A program made the translations under genes and the position numbers. Shown here in pieces: positions 24,000 through 37,819 of a stretch of DNA of 64,000 bases (position 1 is its first letter; every line of letters begins with the position of its first letter). This stretch comes from Ophioderma brevispina (Eukaryota > Echinodermata > Ophiuroidea > Amphilepidida > Ophiodermatidae). The DNA is taken from positions 1 through 64,000 of the forward strand of contig JAMKCH010079091.1 of the NCBI GenBank assembly GCA_023653785.1. Direction: 5' to 3'. The notes below the pieces were generated by a model, which made no database searches, had not been told where the DNA came from, and saw nothing but the letters and a program-made list of their open reading frames with translations.

Positions 24000-26900
24000 A
24001 TTCCAAATCTTAAACCTTTTGCCCTGGCCAGTTTTTATGATGTTATAACACATAAGTCAGTGGCGTTAGAGAGATGCCTTCCCAAATATTTGCAAGGGAT
24101 TTGGGAAGCCATCTACAAACACAACAAAGATTAGGCTTGATTTGATCATTTAAATGCACTGTTCATGCTGATTCTGAATGTTTCCAGGAAAATGGAAGAT
24201 TCTACATTTTGAAACAGTGATTTTTAACAGGCGAATCTAGTCGCTGTGGGATCAAGGTTAACATTAACTTCTCAAATTACTTCCAAAACAACCCTTTCTG
24301 GTAACACAAAACAGGCGTGTCAAAGCGGACATAGTGATATGGTGGAATGCCAAAATGAGGGACATTAGTTATTGAGATCAAGCTCACATGGCAACATTGA
24401 GATTGGCTGGCTCAAGCCATTGGTGTTTTGAATGCTCTTTGGAAACAATAACAGTCAAAATTGATTTTTGATTAGAAATTTATATCCTAAGTTTGTAATA
24501 TCTTTATCAGAGTCATCTACATCTTGGAAATACTGATAAAGCCATATACCCTAGTCCCGGTCCTAAATTTAATAGTTCAAACAGCCTATTCCTCTTTTTA
24601 ATTTGCCAAATATCAGTGTAACTGAGAATCTCTCACTCTATCCCATAGAAGAATAAACCCAGGCTTGCTATTATGATCATCATAGCTCAAAAGCCACCTG
24701 AGACATCCCTAGATATGTCATATACTGCACACCATATGTCACATGCTGTATAGCATAACGCCATAAGATGTCCTAGGGGTTTCCTTTCATTATATCTATC
24801 TGGCTCTGGATTCCCTGGTATACGATTGCATTCTTTGAGCACTTCACGGCAGATGAGCTCTACTGTACATGGCTGCTACAAGTGGGGAAGAGTCAATGAA
24901 TTTTGATGTTGGTCATGAAAATTCCAGAAATTTGACAGTCTGGTGTTTATTTTTATGCATGCCGGTGTCAGCCAAAATGCCATAATTGGATGAATCTTAT
25001 GTGGCAATATTATAACTGAATTTGTAAGCCGATTGATAACACCATATTTTTCCAAGGTGGAATGAGTTTCTGTTGATGATTATATTCACCAATCTCAAAG
25101 GAAGATTATTTTAACTCCACATTTACACTAAGCCATACATATAAGTCTACAATAATCTATCTGAAGGTGGTGACATAATTCTTCGCTACCTGCATATTAT
25201 TAGAAACCCTCTATGCTCGTTGTAGGGTTTACATTTGATCACACTAATAGTTCAATATAGCACTATATCTTGATGTATCAATGCTATATAAATGTTATTT
25301 TGTATGTTTTGTAAAATGTATAATCCTGCAACATACCTATGCTGTCAGTCCGAGTTGCTGAATTTGCCACCACACCCCTCAACTGGTGTGAAACTTATTA
25401 TGGACAGTCTATGGAGCGCTGTTGGAAAAAGCTTTCTTTATTCAATTCGTCATCTGATCTCAAGCTACCTTCTTGAGATACCACTGCAGGATAGCAGTTA
25501 TGAAGAGTTGAACAATCATGTCATTGAGTTTTTGTTGCACAGCGGATTTTGTTACTTCGTCATTCACTCCAAAAGTAATCTTTCACTCCAGGGAATCCTT
25601 TGAAGATTTGATAATTGACCAATCAGGCAGCAGAACTCCAATTTGTGACATCACACTGACCGACAGAATAGGACATTGAAAATCAGATGGGATTAATGCT
25701 AACTGAAAAATCAGCTAGATGAATCCCACAAATTGACTATGCTAAGGAAAGTTACATTGTACGGGCCCATTTTAGACAAAATTGACATATATCAATTTGC
25801 TCTCAAATGATAGATGGTCATGTTTTTATAGTTGGGCACCTAAAAAAGGGTGGGTGTGTTGCATTCTTAGTTCCCAAAACTTGTTTACAGGCTTGTAGTT
25901 GTTAATGTTTATGAGCAGACAGCTTGTTTGGTATTATTTTTTTCCTTGAACATTGGCCTTCCAATTTCTGAAGCAAACAAAAACATCATGATTTTAGTTG
26001 GTTATAATTGACTGTAACTCGTTAAGTGTAAAAAGTCAGGGGCTGGATCATGTGGCGGAGGAGCACAATGCTACGAATGGTTGCTACGGACAAACAAAGC
26101 ATGATATTAGGTTCAAATATTCATAGGCCCAGTCAGGTTGTATCTCTTATTATTCGTAAACTAAAAATCGTAGAAAAACAACAATGTTTGCGACACATCT
26201 GAAAAAGCCCCTCGTGCTCCATTTTGATCAAAAAAAAGGCAATTTTCACGAAAACGATTTGTCGAATTCTCTTCTAACTTCCATAATTGGATTGCTTTGC
26301 TGATTTTACATCTAGAAACACATCTCAATCATGACAATATGTCTCTATTCAGGACAGATATAGGAGAATAGAAGAAATTTCGTATTTGGAACACCCTGGA
26401 TGTGGAATGGAAGTATTTGTCCCGTAAAAGTTGTACATGGATTGGGGGCAATTTTGTTAATTATATTAAACAAGTGCCAAAATAGTGTATCATCCTGTAT
26501 GTTTAGGGGGTGACACCCATAAACGGAATAACCTTTCGTACTTATTTTTGCTTGTTACACCCTGTAAACTTATGGATGTATGGACTGATTCATTTTTTCA
26601 GCTTGTGTACTGTTAAAAAGGTACTATACTAATAGTATGTGGAAAAGAATAATAGTGCTATAAACATGTATACATATTAACAGAAATGAGGCAAGCAGTT
26701 CCTGCTGAAAACAACTGAACAGAATGAAGAGGGGGCAATTCTCTTGAACATGTAAGTGTAGTTTGGAAACTAATAAATTATTTGCACTATGAATCTCACG
26801 AACTCGCTAACAGGAAATATCGCCCGAGCCTAGATCCAATATCAGGAGAGTCGAAGAAGATGATATTTCTGGCTGAGGACGATATTTTCTGTTATTAACA

Positions 26901-29480
26901 GCTGGAATTAGGTTTTTTCGTGATTCATGTTTTTTTTGTCACACCGTTCAGATTGACGCACTTTTTCAGCCCATTTTAGGCCAGTGCCCATTTTGGTCAT
27001 TTTCAAGCTGTTTTTCAGGTTTTTTAAGGTTAATTTTCAAAGTGGGTTTCAATGCCCCTTTTGAACCAAAAACTGTCATCAAATATTATTATTAGAAGAA
27101 TCATATTTTGACTTTTTCTATTCATGTCTTTACAGACTGTAAAATGACAGGGTTGCTATTAAGTAAGGTTGGTGATTGATCCCCTGATTAAAGATATATT
27201 GAGAAAACTCCTGTATTGGGCAAATGCATAGCTCGAGCCTTAATACAGATCTGATACTAGAGTTAATTTCGTATCAGCCCCAACCAAGCTTAATAACAAA
27301 TTTGATCATACCATTTGAAACTCACAACTTATGGCTATAAATGATAAAGACAAAAAGCAAGAGATAAAATTCATAAAATGAACCTTTACATTAAATTAGG
27401 CATATTTTACTGTTGGGAAGAGTAAAAGGTTGCTGACGTTACAGCGACAAGACTATCATGATCACCAATCAATCAACTGGAGTTCTCGATTCTCAAACAT
27501 AACCAACGTTAATATAGATATTTTCTATACTAGTGTGATGGAAATCTTGACAGAAGTCAGTTACATTGATGTTGAAAATTGATCAAAACTTGAGCTGTGT
27601 TATGTTAAGTCTGGAACATCGATTCATGATTTGGGTGCTGTGAAACAACTTATGCATGGCTAATTCTTCACAACCTTATCTGTGCCATGCGTCAAGTGCG
27701 TCAGTGGGAATGAACATGATATACTATTAGTAAATTAACAGACGTTCAAGCAGAACAGGAAAATATGTTGAGGTCATAAAGCCATTTCCCAACTCAAACA
27801 ATGCAAAATGGGAAAACATAATAAGGCTTTATCATTAATGCATTCTACTGTTGAAAATTGGTCTGATCAAAGGGAATTCTTTGTCCCCAAAATTCTTGTT
27901 CACATCTCTTGGAGATTTTAAATTTATGTCTCTATTAAGTAGCAACATGGTCCAAACCATCCGTAAAGTAAAGTGTAAGTATAATAATACATTTTGTTAC
28001 TTAAAAGATTATGGATAAGTCCCAGTTGATGATTTTTTAGAGAAGTATTCCACAATTTCCCAGGGAGATCTTGTTGCAGTATATGCTGAACACCATGGAA
28101 CTCAGTCCACAAATAGGAATGGTTCTCGACATCAGTACTGAGGAAGAGGAAGAGAGAAGCAGACTGTCGCATTCAATGGGACTCTCATCCGGTCTGGAAA
28201 TGTTCCCCCCCATACATTGTGTGGTGGGGCCATCCCCCGAAAGCCCAGGCGGGAACTGCTGGCGGGAGATCAGTGTATTTGTGCTAGGGGATTTTAGGCT
28301 AACACAAAAAAAGAAGCACTTCATCTGCGCCCAGTAAGCAGTTAAAAAGGCTTATAGAGATATAGGATTAAATATATAAACAATATTCATCATATATACT
28401 TAGAGAAGTAAGACAGAAATTGGTTTAATATCCATCTAATCTAATATGCTTATTGGAGGCAGTCCAAAATATTTTGACGATAGGGGCAACAAAGCATCCA
28501 CTAGGATACAAATATTGGACTGGTAACCAATATGGCACAATATCAAATAGACAAAACTACAAATTTTTATTCTGCGTTCAGGTGCCCTGAATGGGGACCC
28601 GGATTTTGAGCCCAGTGCAACACTTTTACACCATCTATGTTTGTGATGTCGTTTCCATAATTCCTGTCATACAGAGATGATTTTGGGTAATGTTAAGTGC
28701 AATGAATTTCCACCCACCCAAAAAAATTAGTTTTTGTGTATAGTGCTAATGATTATGCTTGGGGTGGCAGCTAGGGAGCCAATCTCTGAATGATACTGTC
28801 CATTTTTAACAAAAAAGTACACGTTGAGTCATAACAAAAGTTCGTGTTCAAATATACCAAAAATTTAATTCCCCAATCTATCTAACCTTGATTTTCTTTT
28901 AAACCAACACTTCTTTTGATCTGATTTTGACGAAATTGGTGTCAAAATGGTCGGTGAGGACCATACTGTATTTAAAACTGAGAGGTAGTCCTAGGTAATC
29001 TCAGCTCTTTATGTAACCAATTTGCCTTAATATTGTCACAAATGATCACCCTGTAAAAACATTATCCCCTAGAGACAAAGACATGTGAATCTCATTCTTT
29101 TATCAAATACGTTTGTGTGCTTTTTTAACCATGTGATGTCAAAAGTAAGAAAGGACAAGTGGAAAATGTTATTTATAGTTATTTATGTTACGCCCTGTAT
29201 ATTTTCTACACACCATGCACCGAAAAGTATGATTTGACATTCGATATGCTTTCAGAAAAAGCCTTTATTCCCTGAAACATCCGATTTTTTTTTTCTTTTG
29301 AGGCACTTGATTAAAATTCTCAAGTTAGATTTTGCAGATGAAGTTTCTATTGAAACAGGTGGTTTTCAATTTCCCCTAATTATTTTTTCCGAAAATATTT
29401 GTTCTAAAGATTGATTAAAAAAGTCAAGTTAAAGTATATAATAGGTATTTTGTTTAACATTACCCTTGGAGTTTCAGGCC
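24000..29480. other. Gene-free stretch
   Basis: I see no exon, RNA gene or well-defined element that I can support. Open frames at 25292-25603 and 28071-28337 lack recognisable domains. A few TIR-like scraps (ACACCCTGGATG near 26392, ACACCCTGTAAAC near 26568) hint at old transposons. Confidence 0.4.
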
Positions 29481-29696
29481 TTAAGGGCACCTTACTTTGG
29501 CTGGGGAAAAATTACCACAGAGCTTATCCTTGGAAAACAAACTTGTGGTGTGATTGATAAGAAGCGATAATGCACATTGTATGGCCCTATTCTACTACTG
29601 ATGCTTACTGTTTATTGATACGTAACCATTAAAATGTAACCACATTTTTTATGTACCTTGCATAAGAATTGAAAACTGATTTGGAAAGCTGAAATT

Positions 29697-29972
29697 CAGG
29701 GCCAATTCATAAAACCTTGCTATTTTAGCTGGGCAACTAAGGCCTTGTAAGATTCTAAAATCCCTATTAAGCAACTACTGAGTTGACAACAAATGGAAAT
29801 TCAATAAAACCTTACTAAGACATATGCTAACTAGTTACATACTAGTAAAATCACGTTGCCAACTTGCTCAATCGTTTGTCTACAGAATTGGGTGGCTTTC
29901 GGGCGGAAGGGCCTTGGTTGCAGTGTGTGGAATGTAAATTCCAAATCCATTAAATGACCTCCCTATATTGTG

Positions 29973-30009
<37 letters not shown>

Positions 30010-30877
30010 TTAACATTCCTTTTTGATCACCTGTGAAACCCATGATCAAATGAGGCCATAAATTGTAGTAGCTTCCGTCCGCCTGTACACATAGCAAAAC
30101 CTATACTATTATCGAGAGTTGCAACAGAAGACGTAACCTCAGCAACTGAAAGAAATCTGAAAGAATTTCTTTAATCTTCTGCCGTAATAACTGCTTTTGG
30201 AAATGTGATGTTAAGTTAATGAATATATTTCCTACTAAGCAAATCTATTCACATTACTCAAATGTCAACATATCATAACAAAAGCGCATATATGTTACTG
30301 TTAAGCAAACATTATATAAACTTTAGTAGCAAAGAACTCCCAATTTTTAATTATGAATAGCAAATTAAAGAATTCTTCAATATTTCTTTCATAATGTTTG
30401 GATCATTTTATTTCATTTCAAATCTATAACATTATTTTGAGGCCTGTATTACACAAGTTTCCACCTTTCCCTTTCACTGGTGCTATTACTGAATTATGTT
30501 ATGCAAATGAAAATTTAAGACAAACTTTACTCCATTTTTTATCAAATGATATATATATATTGGTTTTAATGTAAATTTAAATAAACTATACAAATCAATA
30601 ATTTGTAGCAATAAACTTCAGTGTTAATTGTCTTGGAAAATATTTTACAGAATAATATAATATTATTTTCTCACTGAGTTAGTTGCCAACTAGTGAGTTA
30701 GAGTTTTGCTCTGGATAACTCTTAATTTAGCAGATTCTTAGAATGCCAATAGCACTAGTAAGGTGTATGAATTTCAATCGTAATCAAATAGGCTTAGTTG
30801 GCAACTAAGTCCCATTTAGTTGCCAACTAGGCCGCGCCTCGCTCCTTTATAGTAAGGTTTTATGAATTTGGGCCCTG
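29697..30877. mobile_element. 1.18-kb inverted-repeat element inside MITE A
   Basis: Starts CAGGGCCAATTCATAAAACC; the right end, complemented, is CAGGGCCCAAATTCATAAAACC. Inside are repeated TTAGTTGCCAACTAG motifs in both directions and a poly(A) run at 29978-30005. CAGGG-type ends fit hAT-like elements, but I see no clear 8-bp duplication. It encodes nothing recognisable. Confidence 0.7.
29978..30005. repeat. Poly(A) tract
   Basis: An uninterrupted run of about 28 A inside the 1.18-kb inverted-repeat element. Confidence 0.9.
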
Positions 30878-32159
30878 AACGATAGGGAGGGAAAATAGGC
30901 CTTTCATCTGATATCAAGGTCGATACTACTTCCAGGTACAAGGGTGTCCCAAGGGCAATCGGAACAACACCTTTTAAAGGACCTGCTGTGATAAAAATGA
31001 TATATTGGCATTTGAAAAAAAATATTTGTTAATGTGGAAGTAAAAATTTTATTAGTATAGTTGGTGTAAATAGTTGTTGCAATATGATTTATGATATATG
31101 ATGAATTAGTTGGATATTTGAGGAAAATAAAAGCGTGTAACATATGGACTAAGATGTTAGTAGAATCACTACCAGAACTTGTAATGGGAGGGGGAAACAA
31201 TTGATCTCTAAGACCCATGTGACCATTGACCTTTCACCTCGGTTGCAAAATGTGATGGGCAGACAACATGGATGACAGAAACGCTGTGTCTTATTAGCAA
31301 TGAGGATTGTTGCAATTGTTACAGTTACATGAAATACATTTTATGTTATCAGATTATAGAGTGAGATATGGGCCATTTCTGGAAGGCACACTTAACAGAA
31401 GAAACTGATCATAAAGTGGTGTGTCAGAAAGAAGAGGGTCAGATGGGTGTTACCTTACAGAAACACCCCTGAGATGGATTGCTTTGATGATACAATCTAC
31501 ATGAAGGTTAAAGCTGAACCAGAAAGTATTAGCATATTGTAATAGTCTCAACGATTCATCACATGAGTGTAGTGCAAGATGAATAGTGTCCAACTTTAAA
31601 ATAGTAGTGGATTATTAGAGAATGAAGGTATGATTTTGGGAACTTGTACTCAATTTACGCGAATGAAACCAAGCAATACCTATTTTAAGTGGAAGAACGA
31701 GGCCGAGGGCCGAGTTCTTCCATAATGTGTGTTGCCGGTTTCAATTTGTCAGATAAAGAGGTACGGTTCCAGAATCGATACCTTTGTTCCATTCTTAAAA
31801 AAACTTTATAATTAAGGTAATCTTTAATACCCAACTTTCGTGATCCTTCAAGTGACAGGAGGAGATTTTTTGGACACAAAACGGGGGGCACTGACATTGG
31901 AAAGAAGTACGGCGGTATGCAGCCCTTAAGAACCCCTTTTCGCGTCTTCTCAGCCGTTCCCAAGACCCCCAGTGAAGCATAATTCAGTTCTTAAGGTCCC
32001 CTGTCAGAAAAGTTGGCCTCAGAAGCCCACATTTCAGCTCCCAAGCTTGCAAAAATTCGCAAAAATTTCAGTTCCCAAGCCCCTACTTTCGGGACAAAAT
32101 CCGATCAAAAGCCCCCAAGGTTGGAAATCGGGGCCGCAAACCCTACTGAAAAAAGTGAC

Positions 32160-32492
32160 TGCCCCCCGATACAATTTCTCTCAAATTTCGCGGAATCGGT
32201 TGTAGACCAGCTACCGAGAAACCTTCGAGGTTTATTGGCACAAACAGGTGCAAAAGAAAAATGCAAACCTGTTTGAAACTTGCCTGCGTCGTAATATTCT
32301 CCATAGAAAACCATGCTTGACTTTCTGTCGTGCACGACAGAAACTAATAGATTAATTCATCTTATTAATAAAGGGAGCGTATTAGGCTTATTCACTTCAG
32401 GTGTGATCTAATATAATTGGTAAGCATTCCAATTATGTAAAAAAAATGGGGTTCGACAAAAAATTGGGGGCGCTTCTGTCTGGAAATCTCAT
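32160..32492. repeat. Dispersed repeat G, copy 2
   Basis: Second copy of the repeat at 9960-10275, same orientation, roughly 65-75% similar by eye. It ends directly against the TTAA of MITE B at 32499. Confidence 0.65.
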
Positions 32493-32498
32493 GTTATA

Positions 32499-32822
32499 TT
32501 AAAGGTGCATTTCGTGATTTCGCACCTTATGTTTTATTCATTGCTCACTAGTATCCCCCCACCCCATGAGAACAGCTTATTCACCAAAATTAGAGTTGAT
32601 TCCGATCTTGCGTTTTGTGTATGAGTTAATGCTTGTTTCCCATGGTCCATAGGCCACTTGCTGTATTCCTGTCACCGTACAAAATGGCAAATTTCTAATT
32701 AACGAATTTGCACGTAGATTAGGTCCAGTGGATTACTAAAGCTAACGGTCAGATAGATAAAATTCACATTTTTTTAGGTAAGTCGGAGGCGACGGGGTGG
32801 TGGATCCGAAATGCCCCTTTAG
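32499..32822. mobile_element. TTAA-flanked MITE family B, copy 1
   Basis: A 324-bp element with left end TTAAAGGTGCATTTCGTGAT and right end CCGAAATGCCCCTTTAG (final TTAA decayed to TTAG). It shares ATTCATTG.TCACTAG, TCCGATCTTGCG and AATTTGCACGTA with the copy at 41443. Confidence 0.8.
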
Positions 32823-32999
32823 GCTTAAATACAACAAGGGACATGCCATTACCCAGTGACAAAATCGAACAACCATTGAATGCAATCAAACAACACAACG
32901 AGACACAACATTGGCGGTTCGCGCGAATGTTAGCCAAAACACGTGAAAAGTCTTTTAGGTTTGTTTGTGTGTATAATTGCAGATACATAGTAAATCCAC

Positions 33000-34260
33000 A
33001 TGTGATTTAAATTTTTAGTCCTTAGGTGGACATTACTTCCATGTGTGTGCACATCATGTTAATTTTTGTAGTCCTTTAATGTGACATTGCAATGTGTGTT
33101 CACATTCGGGTTAAATTTTATCCTTATGGACATTGCCATATGTGTTTTCCACATGTTCACATCCTGGTAAATTTTTAGTCCTTATGTGGCATTTTGGGCA
33201 TGTTCACATTGTTCAGATCCAGTGTTAAATTTTTTGTCTTAAATTGTTGGGTGGGGGGTGGGGGGGGGGGGACAAAATGCGTAGTGTGTTCACATCTGGG
33301 TCTAAATTTTTTAGTCCTATGTTGGCATTGATTATGCTTGCACATGTTCCACATCAGTGAAAATTTTAGTCCTTATGTGACATTGCTTATGCGTGTTCAC
33401 ATCCAGGTTAAATTTTTAGTCCTTATGTGGCATTGATTATGCTTGTTCACATTGTTCACATCCAGGTTAAATTTTTAGTCATTATGTGAACATTAATAAT
33501 GCGTGTTCACATTGTTCACATCCAGGTAAAATTTTTAAGTCCTGGATGTGACATTGCTTATGCGTGTTCACATCCAGGTTAAATTTTATCCTTCTGTGCA
33601 TGATTATGCGTGTCACATCCAGGTTAAATTTTTAGTCCTTATGTGGACATTGCATATGTGTGTTCACATCCAGGTTAAATTTTTAGTACTTATGTGACAT
33701 TGATTATGCGTGTTTACATTGTTCACCATTCCTGTAAATTTTTAGTCTTATGTGACATTGCATATGTGTGTTCACATCTGGGTAATTTTTAGTCATTACG
33801 TGACCTTGCATATGTGTTTTCACATTGTCACATGCCAGGTTAAATTTTTAGTCCTTATGTGACAGGTCGCGTGTTCACATCCAGGTAAATTTTAGTCCTT
33901 CTGTGACATTGCTTATGCGTGTTCAAATCCAGTTAAATTTTTAGTCCTAGTGGCATTGCTATGCGGTTCACATCCAGGCTTAAATTTTCTCCTTATGTGA
34001 CATTGATTATGCGTGTTCACATTGTTCACATCAAGGTTAAATTTTGTCCTTAGTGACATGGCAATGTGGTTTCCACTTGTTCATATCCAGGTAAATTTTC
34101 GTTCCTTATGTGACAATGCATGAGTGTTCACATCCAGCTTAAATTTTTAGTCCTGATGTGACATTGATTATGTTTGTTACATGTTCAACATTCCAGGTTA
34201 AAATGTTAGTCTTTTGATGAATTGGTTGTGTGTATACTTGCTGGTAACCCCTCACACTGG
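33000..34260. repeat. Minisatellite, unit ~50 bp, about two dozen copies
   Basis: A tandem array whose unit carries TTCACATCCAGG, TTAAATTTTTAGTCCTTATG and TGACATTGATTATGCGTG in that order. Units vary from about 45 to 60 bases by small indels and by an optional extra TTGTTCACAT. Each unit contains the inverted pair TCACAT and ATGTGA. The divergence between units shows an old, decaying array. Confidence 0.9.
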
Positions 34261-34394
34261 TTAATTTTTTAAAGTCTCTATGTAAACATTGATTTTGTGA
34301 GTTCACATTTTTTCATATTAAAACAATTTTATAAGTTTATGTGCCTGCTATGTGTGTGTCACATAGAGTAGTTGGTTAACCCTTGTGAGAATTG

Positions 34395-34430
34395 GTATAT
34401 ATATAATATATATATACATATCTATACATT
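34395..34430. repeat. AT-dinucleotide microsatellite
   Basis: Alternating TA repeats with small interruptions just after the minisatellite. Confidence 0.8.
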
Positions 34431-35336
34431 TTGGTATTTATACTAGAAGGGGAATTTACATACAGTAATACATCTAGGACAAATCTTACATATAATTATG
34501 ATGAAATCTAGTGTTGATATAATGTGGCAAAAATAAAGGAAAAAACCATATTAGAAATGGTAAATGATTGTGTTTGTGGTGAGTTAATTGTAGAACTGCT
34601 ATTGGTGAGGTCAATAACATCGGGGGGCCCAACCATTAAAATTTACATTGTTACTAATAAATGCCAGAAATGACAAGAAGTGAAATTATTACAGGGGGTT
34701 CTATGTTAATGTGGCTTAAACAGTGTTTTTTTATGAAAAATGCAACGAATGGAATTAAATATTATTGTGTGGCCACAACAGGAGTTTTCATGATGTTGAT
34801 TTTTACCCATGGAGCGTGTTATATTCTGAATCCAAAACAAGCAATTTTTTTGATGGAGTAATGGCAATCCCTAAGTAGAGTAAAAAACAAAAGCATTATA
34901 ACTATGGCAAAATACACTGTATTTGATGAAATTATGTTTGGGTTGTAGTGATTTTATTCATGGGGGGAGAGGCAAGAATGCAAGTATAAACAAGAGGAAC
35001 AAAAGGTATTGCTGACAACTAAAATATTGATATAGCATCATTTAGTTTATAGTACAGAAATGAAGTGTGTAACTCAAAACAATATGAACACCTGCTTGTT
35101 TAATAACTAGGGAAATGTATTGCACTGTAACTAAAAAGTACACTTTCATGATGCTTTTTCACATATTACAAGAATGTGGATGTTTAGGACATGCAACCTA
35201 TAGAAAATGAAATGTTCCTCAACAGATGAGGGTGTTCAGACAAGTCTTAGTAAGGCAAAACTCAGAATGTCTTGTTTAAGCCTTTGACTCTAAATTGCAT
35301 AAAATACAAATATATTACAACATTTTTTGATCTTTA

Positions 35337-35432
35337 CGCAACATTGTTTAGTTCACGCTTTATTCCGGTGTCGTCTATGGAGCTAGCCCGGACTATGATA
35401 CCTGCCGGGCTATGATTACTTTCACACCTTCT
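35337..35432. repeat. Dispersed repeat, inverted partner of 43885-43970
   Basis: The blocks GCTTTATTCCGGTGTCGT, ACTATGATACCTGCCGG and CTATGATTACTTTCAC occur as reverse complements at 43885-43970, in reversed order. Confidence 0.65.
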
Positions 35433-36449
35433 CTTACAAAAAATAAAATATATGGTATAAGCAAAAAAATGCATGCTTGGATTACACTTCCCATGCGCCG
35501 TACCCAGAGAGTTGTTGTGAGGGGTGTACACTCTGCACAGAGGTAATTTCTGACGTTCCAGCTAAGGGACGGTGCTGGTACTTTGCTTTTCTTTTTCATT
35601 ATGACTTGCACATCACATATCTTTTGAGGTATGATATTTTGCAGACCGATGTGTTGTTTACCCCATACACATACAAAAAACCAATTTGATCAGAAGAACT
35701 CGAAGAGGATTTAGACACAATGGCGCAGTGGCAAGACAAGTGGCAAATGCACTTCCATGTTAAAAACGTGCTTTGTCATGAGGCTACTAATGCTCGCAAT
35801 CGTACGCACTTCAAATACACTCGTGGGACTCACACACTGGGAATGGACATCATTGCCATACCTCTCTGGAGTTGATGTGTTGTAAATCATTATTCCACGT
35901 TACATAGTTGTATCTAAATCATCAAGGACTTACAATGGCGTACACTAAAGAACAGAAGACAGTAAGCAGATGTCAGTTTTACAAAAGACCAGGCAAGGGG
36001 CTCTACCCGGCCTGCAGAAACACCTCAAGCCGGTCCTGCGTCCGTCGACGTCTGCACCAGAACGGTTTTATGTATCGCTACTCCATCAACCAAGAAAGGA
36101 CTGCCACTTACTACCACATTCTATTGAACATTTTACCGGAGTTCCGTTAACCTATCTGACAACATTTTTTCTGGGCACATTTAGAATCGAAACCCTTCAC
36201 AGGACTATAAAGCACATGTTATCCGGTAAGGTTTCCCGAAATTCATAAGTGTGTCAGAACAAGTGTGTCAGATGGGTCAGGTTACGGATACACTCCCCAT
36301 TGTACTCATTAACAACTATTGACGGAATCCACAAGCAATTCAAATCAGCGTCAATGTCACATCAATCAGCAAGTTTGAGGTGGTCTAGGTTTTTTATCCG
36401 ACCTTCGACTGCAATTTTCTTGATTTTACAAAATATACTTATGCATTGT

Positions 36450-36660
36450 CATCATATTGTAGCCCATGTGAAAAGTTTTGAAAAATGGGAATTATTTAGA
36501 TCTTGTTACCATGGTAACTGAAAACAGGGCCTCTGAGGCTAAACATGGGAAACAATTATGTAAGTTACGGTTTAACTTGCATTTACACACCAAACTTGTG
36601 TTGAAGGTGTATGGGATATAGTGCGCAGGAGAAAACCATGAAGCCGGATTTTTATATGGT
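36450..36660. repeat. Dispersed repeat H, copy 2
   Basis: Same order of blocks as 12005-12230: TCATATTGTAGCCCATG, AAAGTTTTGAAAA, GTTACCATGGTAAC, GGCCTCTGAGGCTAAACATG and ACCATGAAGCCGG. Confidence 0.6.
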
Positions 36661-37119
36661 TGCCATGGCCAACCAGGAGCTGACCAATCAGGAACTTTGT
36701 GCCATATATATTAGTTGCTTAAAAATCAGGGTGAGCACTTTTTACATACAAATGTATAAAAAAATGCATCGAAAGTACGAGACTTGCTTGCTTAAATTGA
36801 GCATAAAATTTGAACAGAATGTCCTATTTACCTCAAACAAAAACCAAATGAAAGCTGCACACCTGGAATGCTGTGCAGTACCAATTCAGAACAGATGAAA
36901 AGGAATTCCTTTACAGTTAACATTGCAATAAAAATGAGTAAACTTCTTTTGCATTTTTTGGAGAAGAACGTAAAACAAATGTCCTGAGAACTCATGTCAT
37001 GCCAGTCACAACTTTAACGAGTCGAGTTTCGAAGTTTATGTACCAATTATTGTTTTAGACAACATTTAGCAATATCTATCTAATTTGAGATAGCTTTTTT
37101 CACCCTCATTTCAAAGACA

Positions 37120-37243
37120 AATCAAAATTAAAACTTTTTTCTATTTGAGAATCAGAATCAACGGAAATCTTGGATTGTTTTTCTTGTGATTATCTAGTGA
37201 AACATAAATAAAAAGGTGCTATAATCACGAAATGCACCTTTAA
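37120..37243. mobile_element. MITE family B, partial inverted copy
   Basis: The right edge ATCACGAAATGCACCTTTAA is the complement of the family B left end, and the adjoining sequence (AAATAAAAAGGTGCT and TTATCTAGTGAAAC) matches the first 60 bases of the other copies. No opposite end is visible, so it is truncated. The inner limit is approximate. Confidence 0.5.
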
Positions 37244-37499
37244 TATAGCTGTACATACCATCATTCTGCAATTTGTAGGATTTTATCTTAATACATCCGT
37301 AGACGGAATTTTGCAGCAAGAAAGTACATTTGATATCCTTAATTTATTACACTAATTAACATATTTTCACCAAAAAAATGAGCAAAATGTGTATTTTTTA
37401 AAAATCACAAAGCTGAAAATTTCAATATTTTTTTTTTCAATAAACACAAACAACATAATTATGAACCAAGAATTCGCAAAATATTACTTTTTGTTATTT

Positions 37500-37735
37500 T
37501 CTTGCATTCTGTGAGAAGTTTACAAACTATCAGGCTGCAATTTTCATGGTTTCCTCTTCAAACATTAACAAAATAATTATAAAGAGAGAGTTGCATAAAA
37601 TGCTACAAATGGCCTAATTTGCATATTGTATCCAAAAATGTTCTTAAGATTGTTTTATTAATTTTGTATTTTGTGTAAAGTTTACAAGCTATCAGTCTGT
37701 AATGTTTGTGGTTTCTTTTTCAAAGCTGTTCAAAC
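37500..37735. repeat. Direct duplication, period ~165 bp
   Basis: AAGTTTACAAACTATCAGGCTGCAATTTT near 37.52 kb recurs near 37.68 kb with AAGTTTACAAGCTATCAGTC, and both are followed by GTGGTTTC/ATGGTTTC and TCTTCAAA/TTTTCAAA. This is an old tandem duplication of AT-rich sequence. Confidence 0.5.
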
Positions 37736-37819
37736 ACAGCATGTAGATAATGAGTTGGAAATCTACTACGTACGGTCTCCTTTACATTTACATATTAGAT
37801 TACTAAAAATGTGCTAAAT

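Larger units (their letters stand above)
29481..30977. mobile_element. TTAA-flanked MITE family A, copy 4, interrupted
   Basis: The left end is TTAAGGGCACCTTACTTTGG at 29481, and the body shares GAAACAAACTTGYGGTnTGAT-like and CCCTATT blocks with copies 1 and 2. It breaks at 29696 after GCTGAAATT and resumes at 30878, reaching GCCTTTCATCTGATATCAAG and the end ATCGGAACAACACCTTTTAA at 30977. The break contains an unrelated 1.18-kb inverted-repeat element. Confidence 0.7.

Noticed and set aside
25292..25603. 103-codon + strand frame, hydrophobic
   Set aside because: No homology that I recognise, and an isolated frame in AT-rich DNA.
28071..28337. 88-codon + strand frame with acidic stretch
   Set aside because: Two other frames are also open here; no convincing splice borders and no family match.
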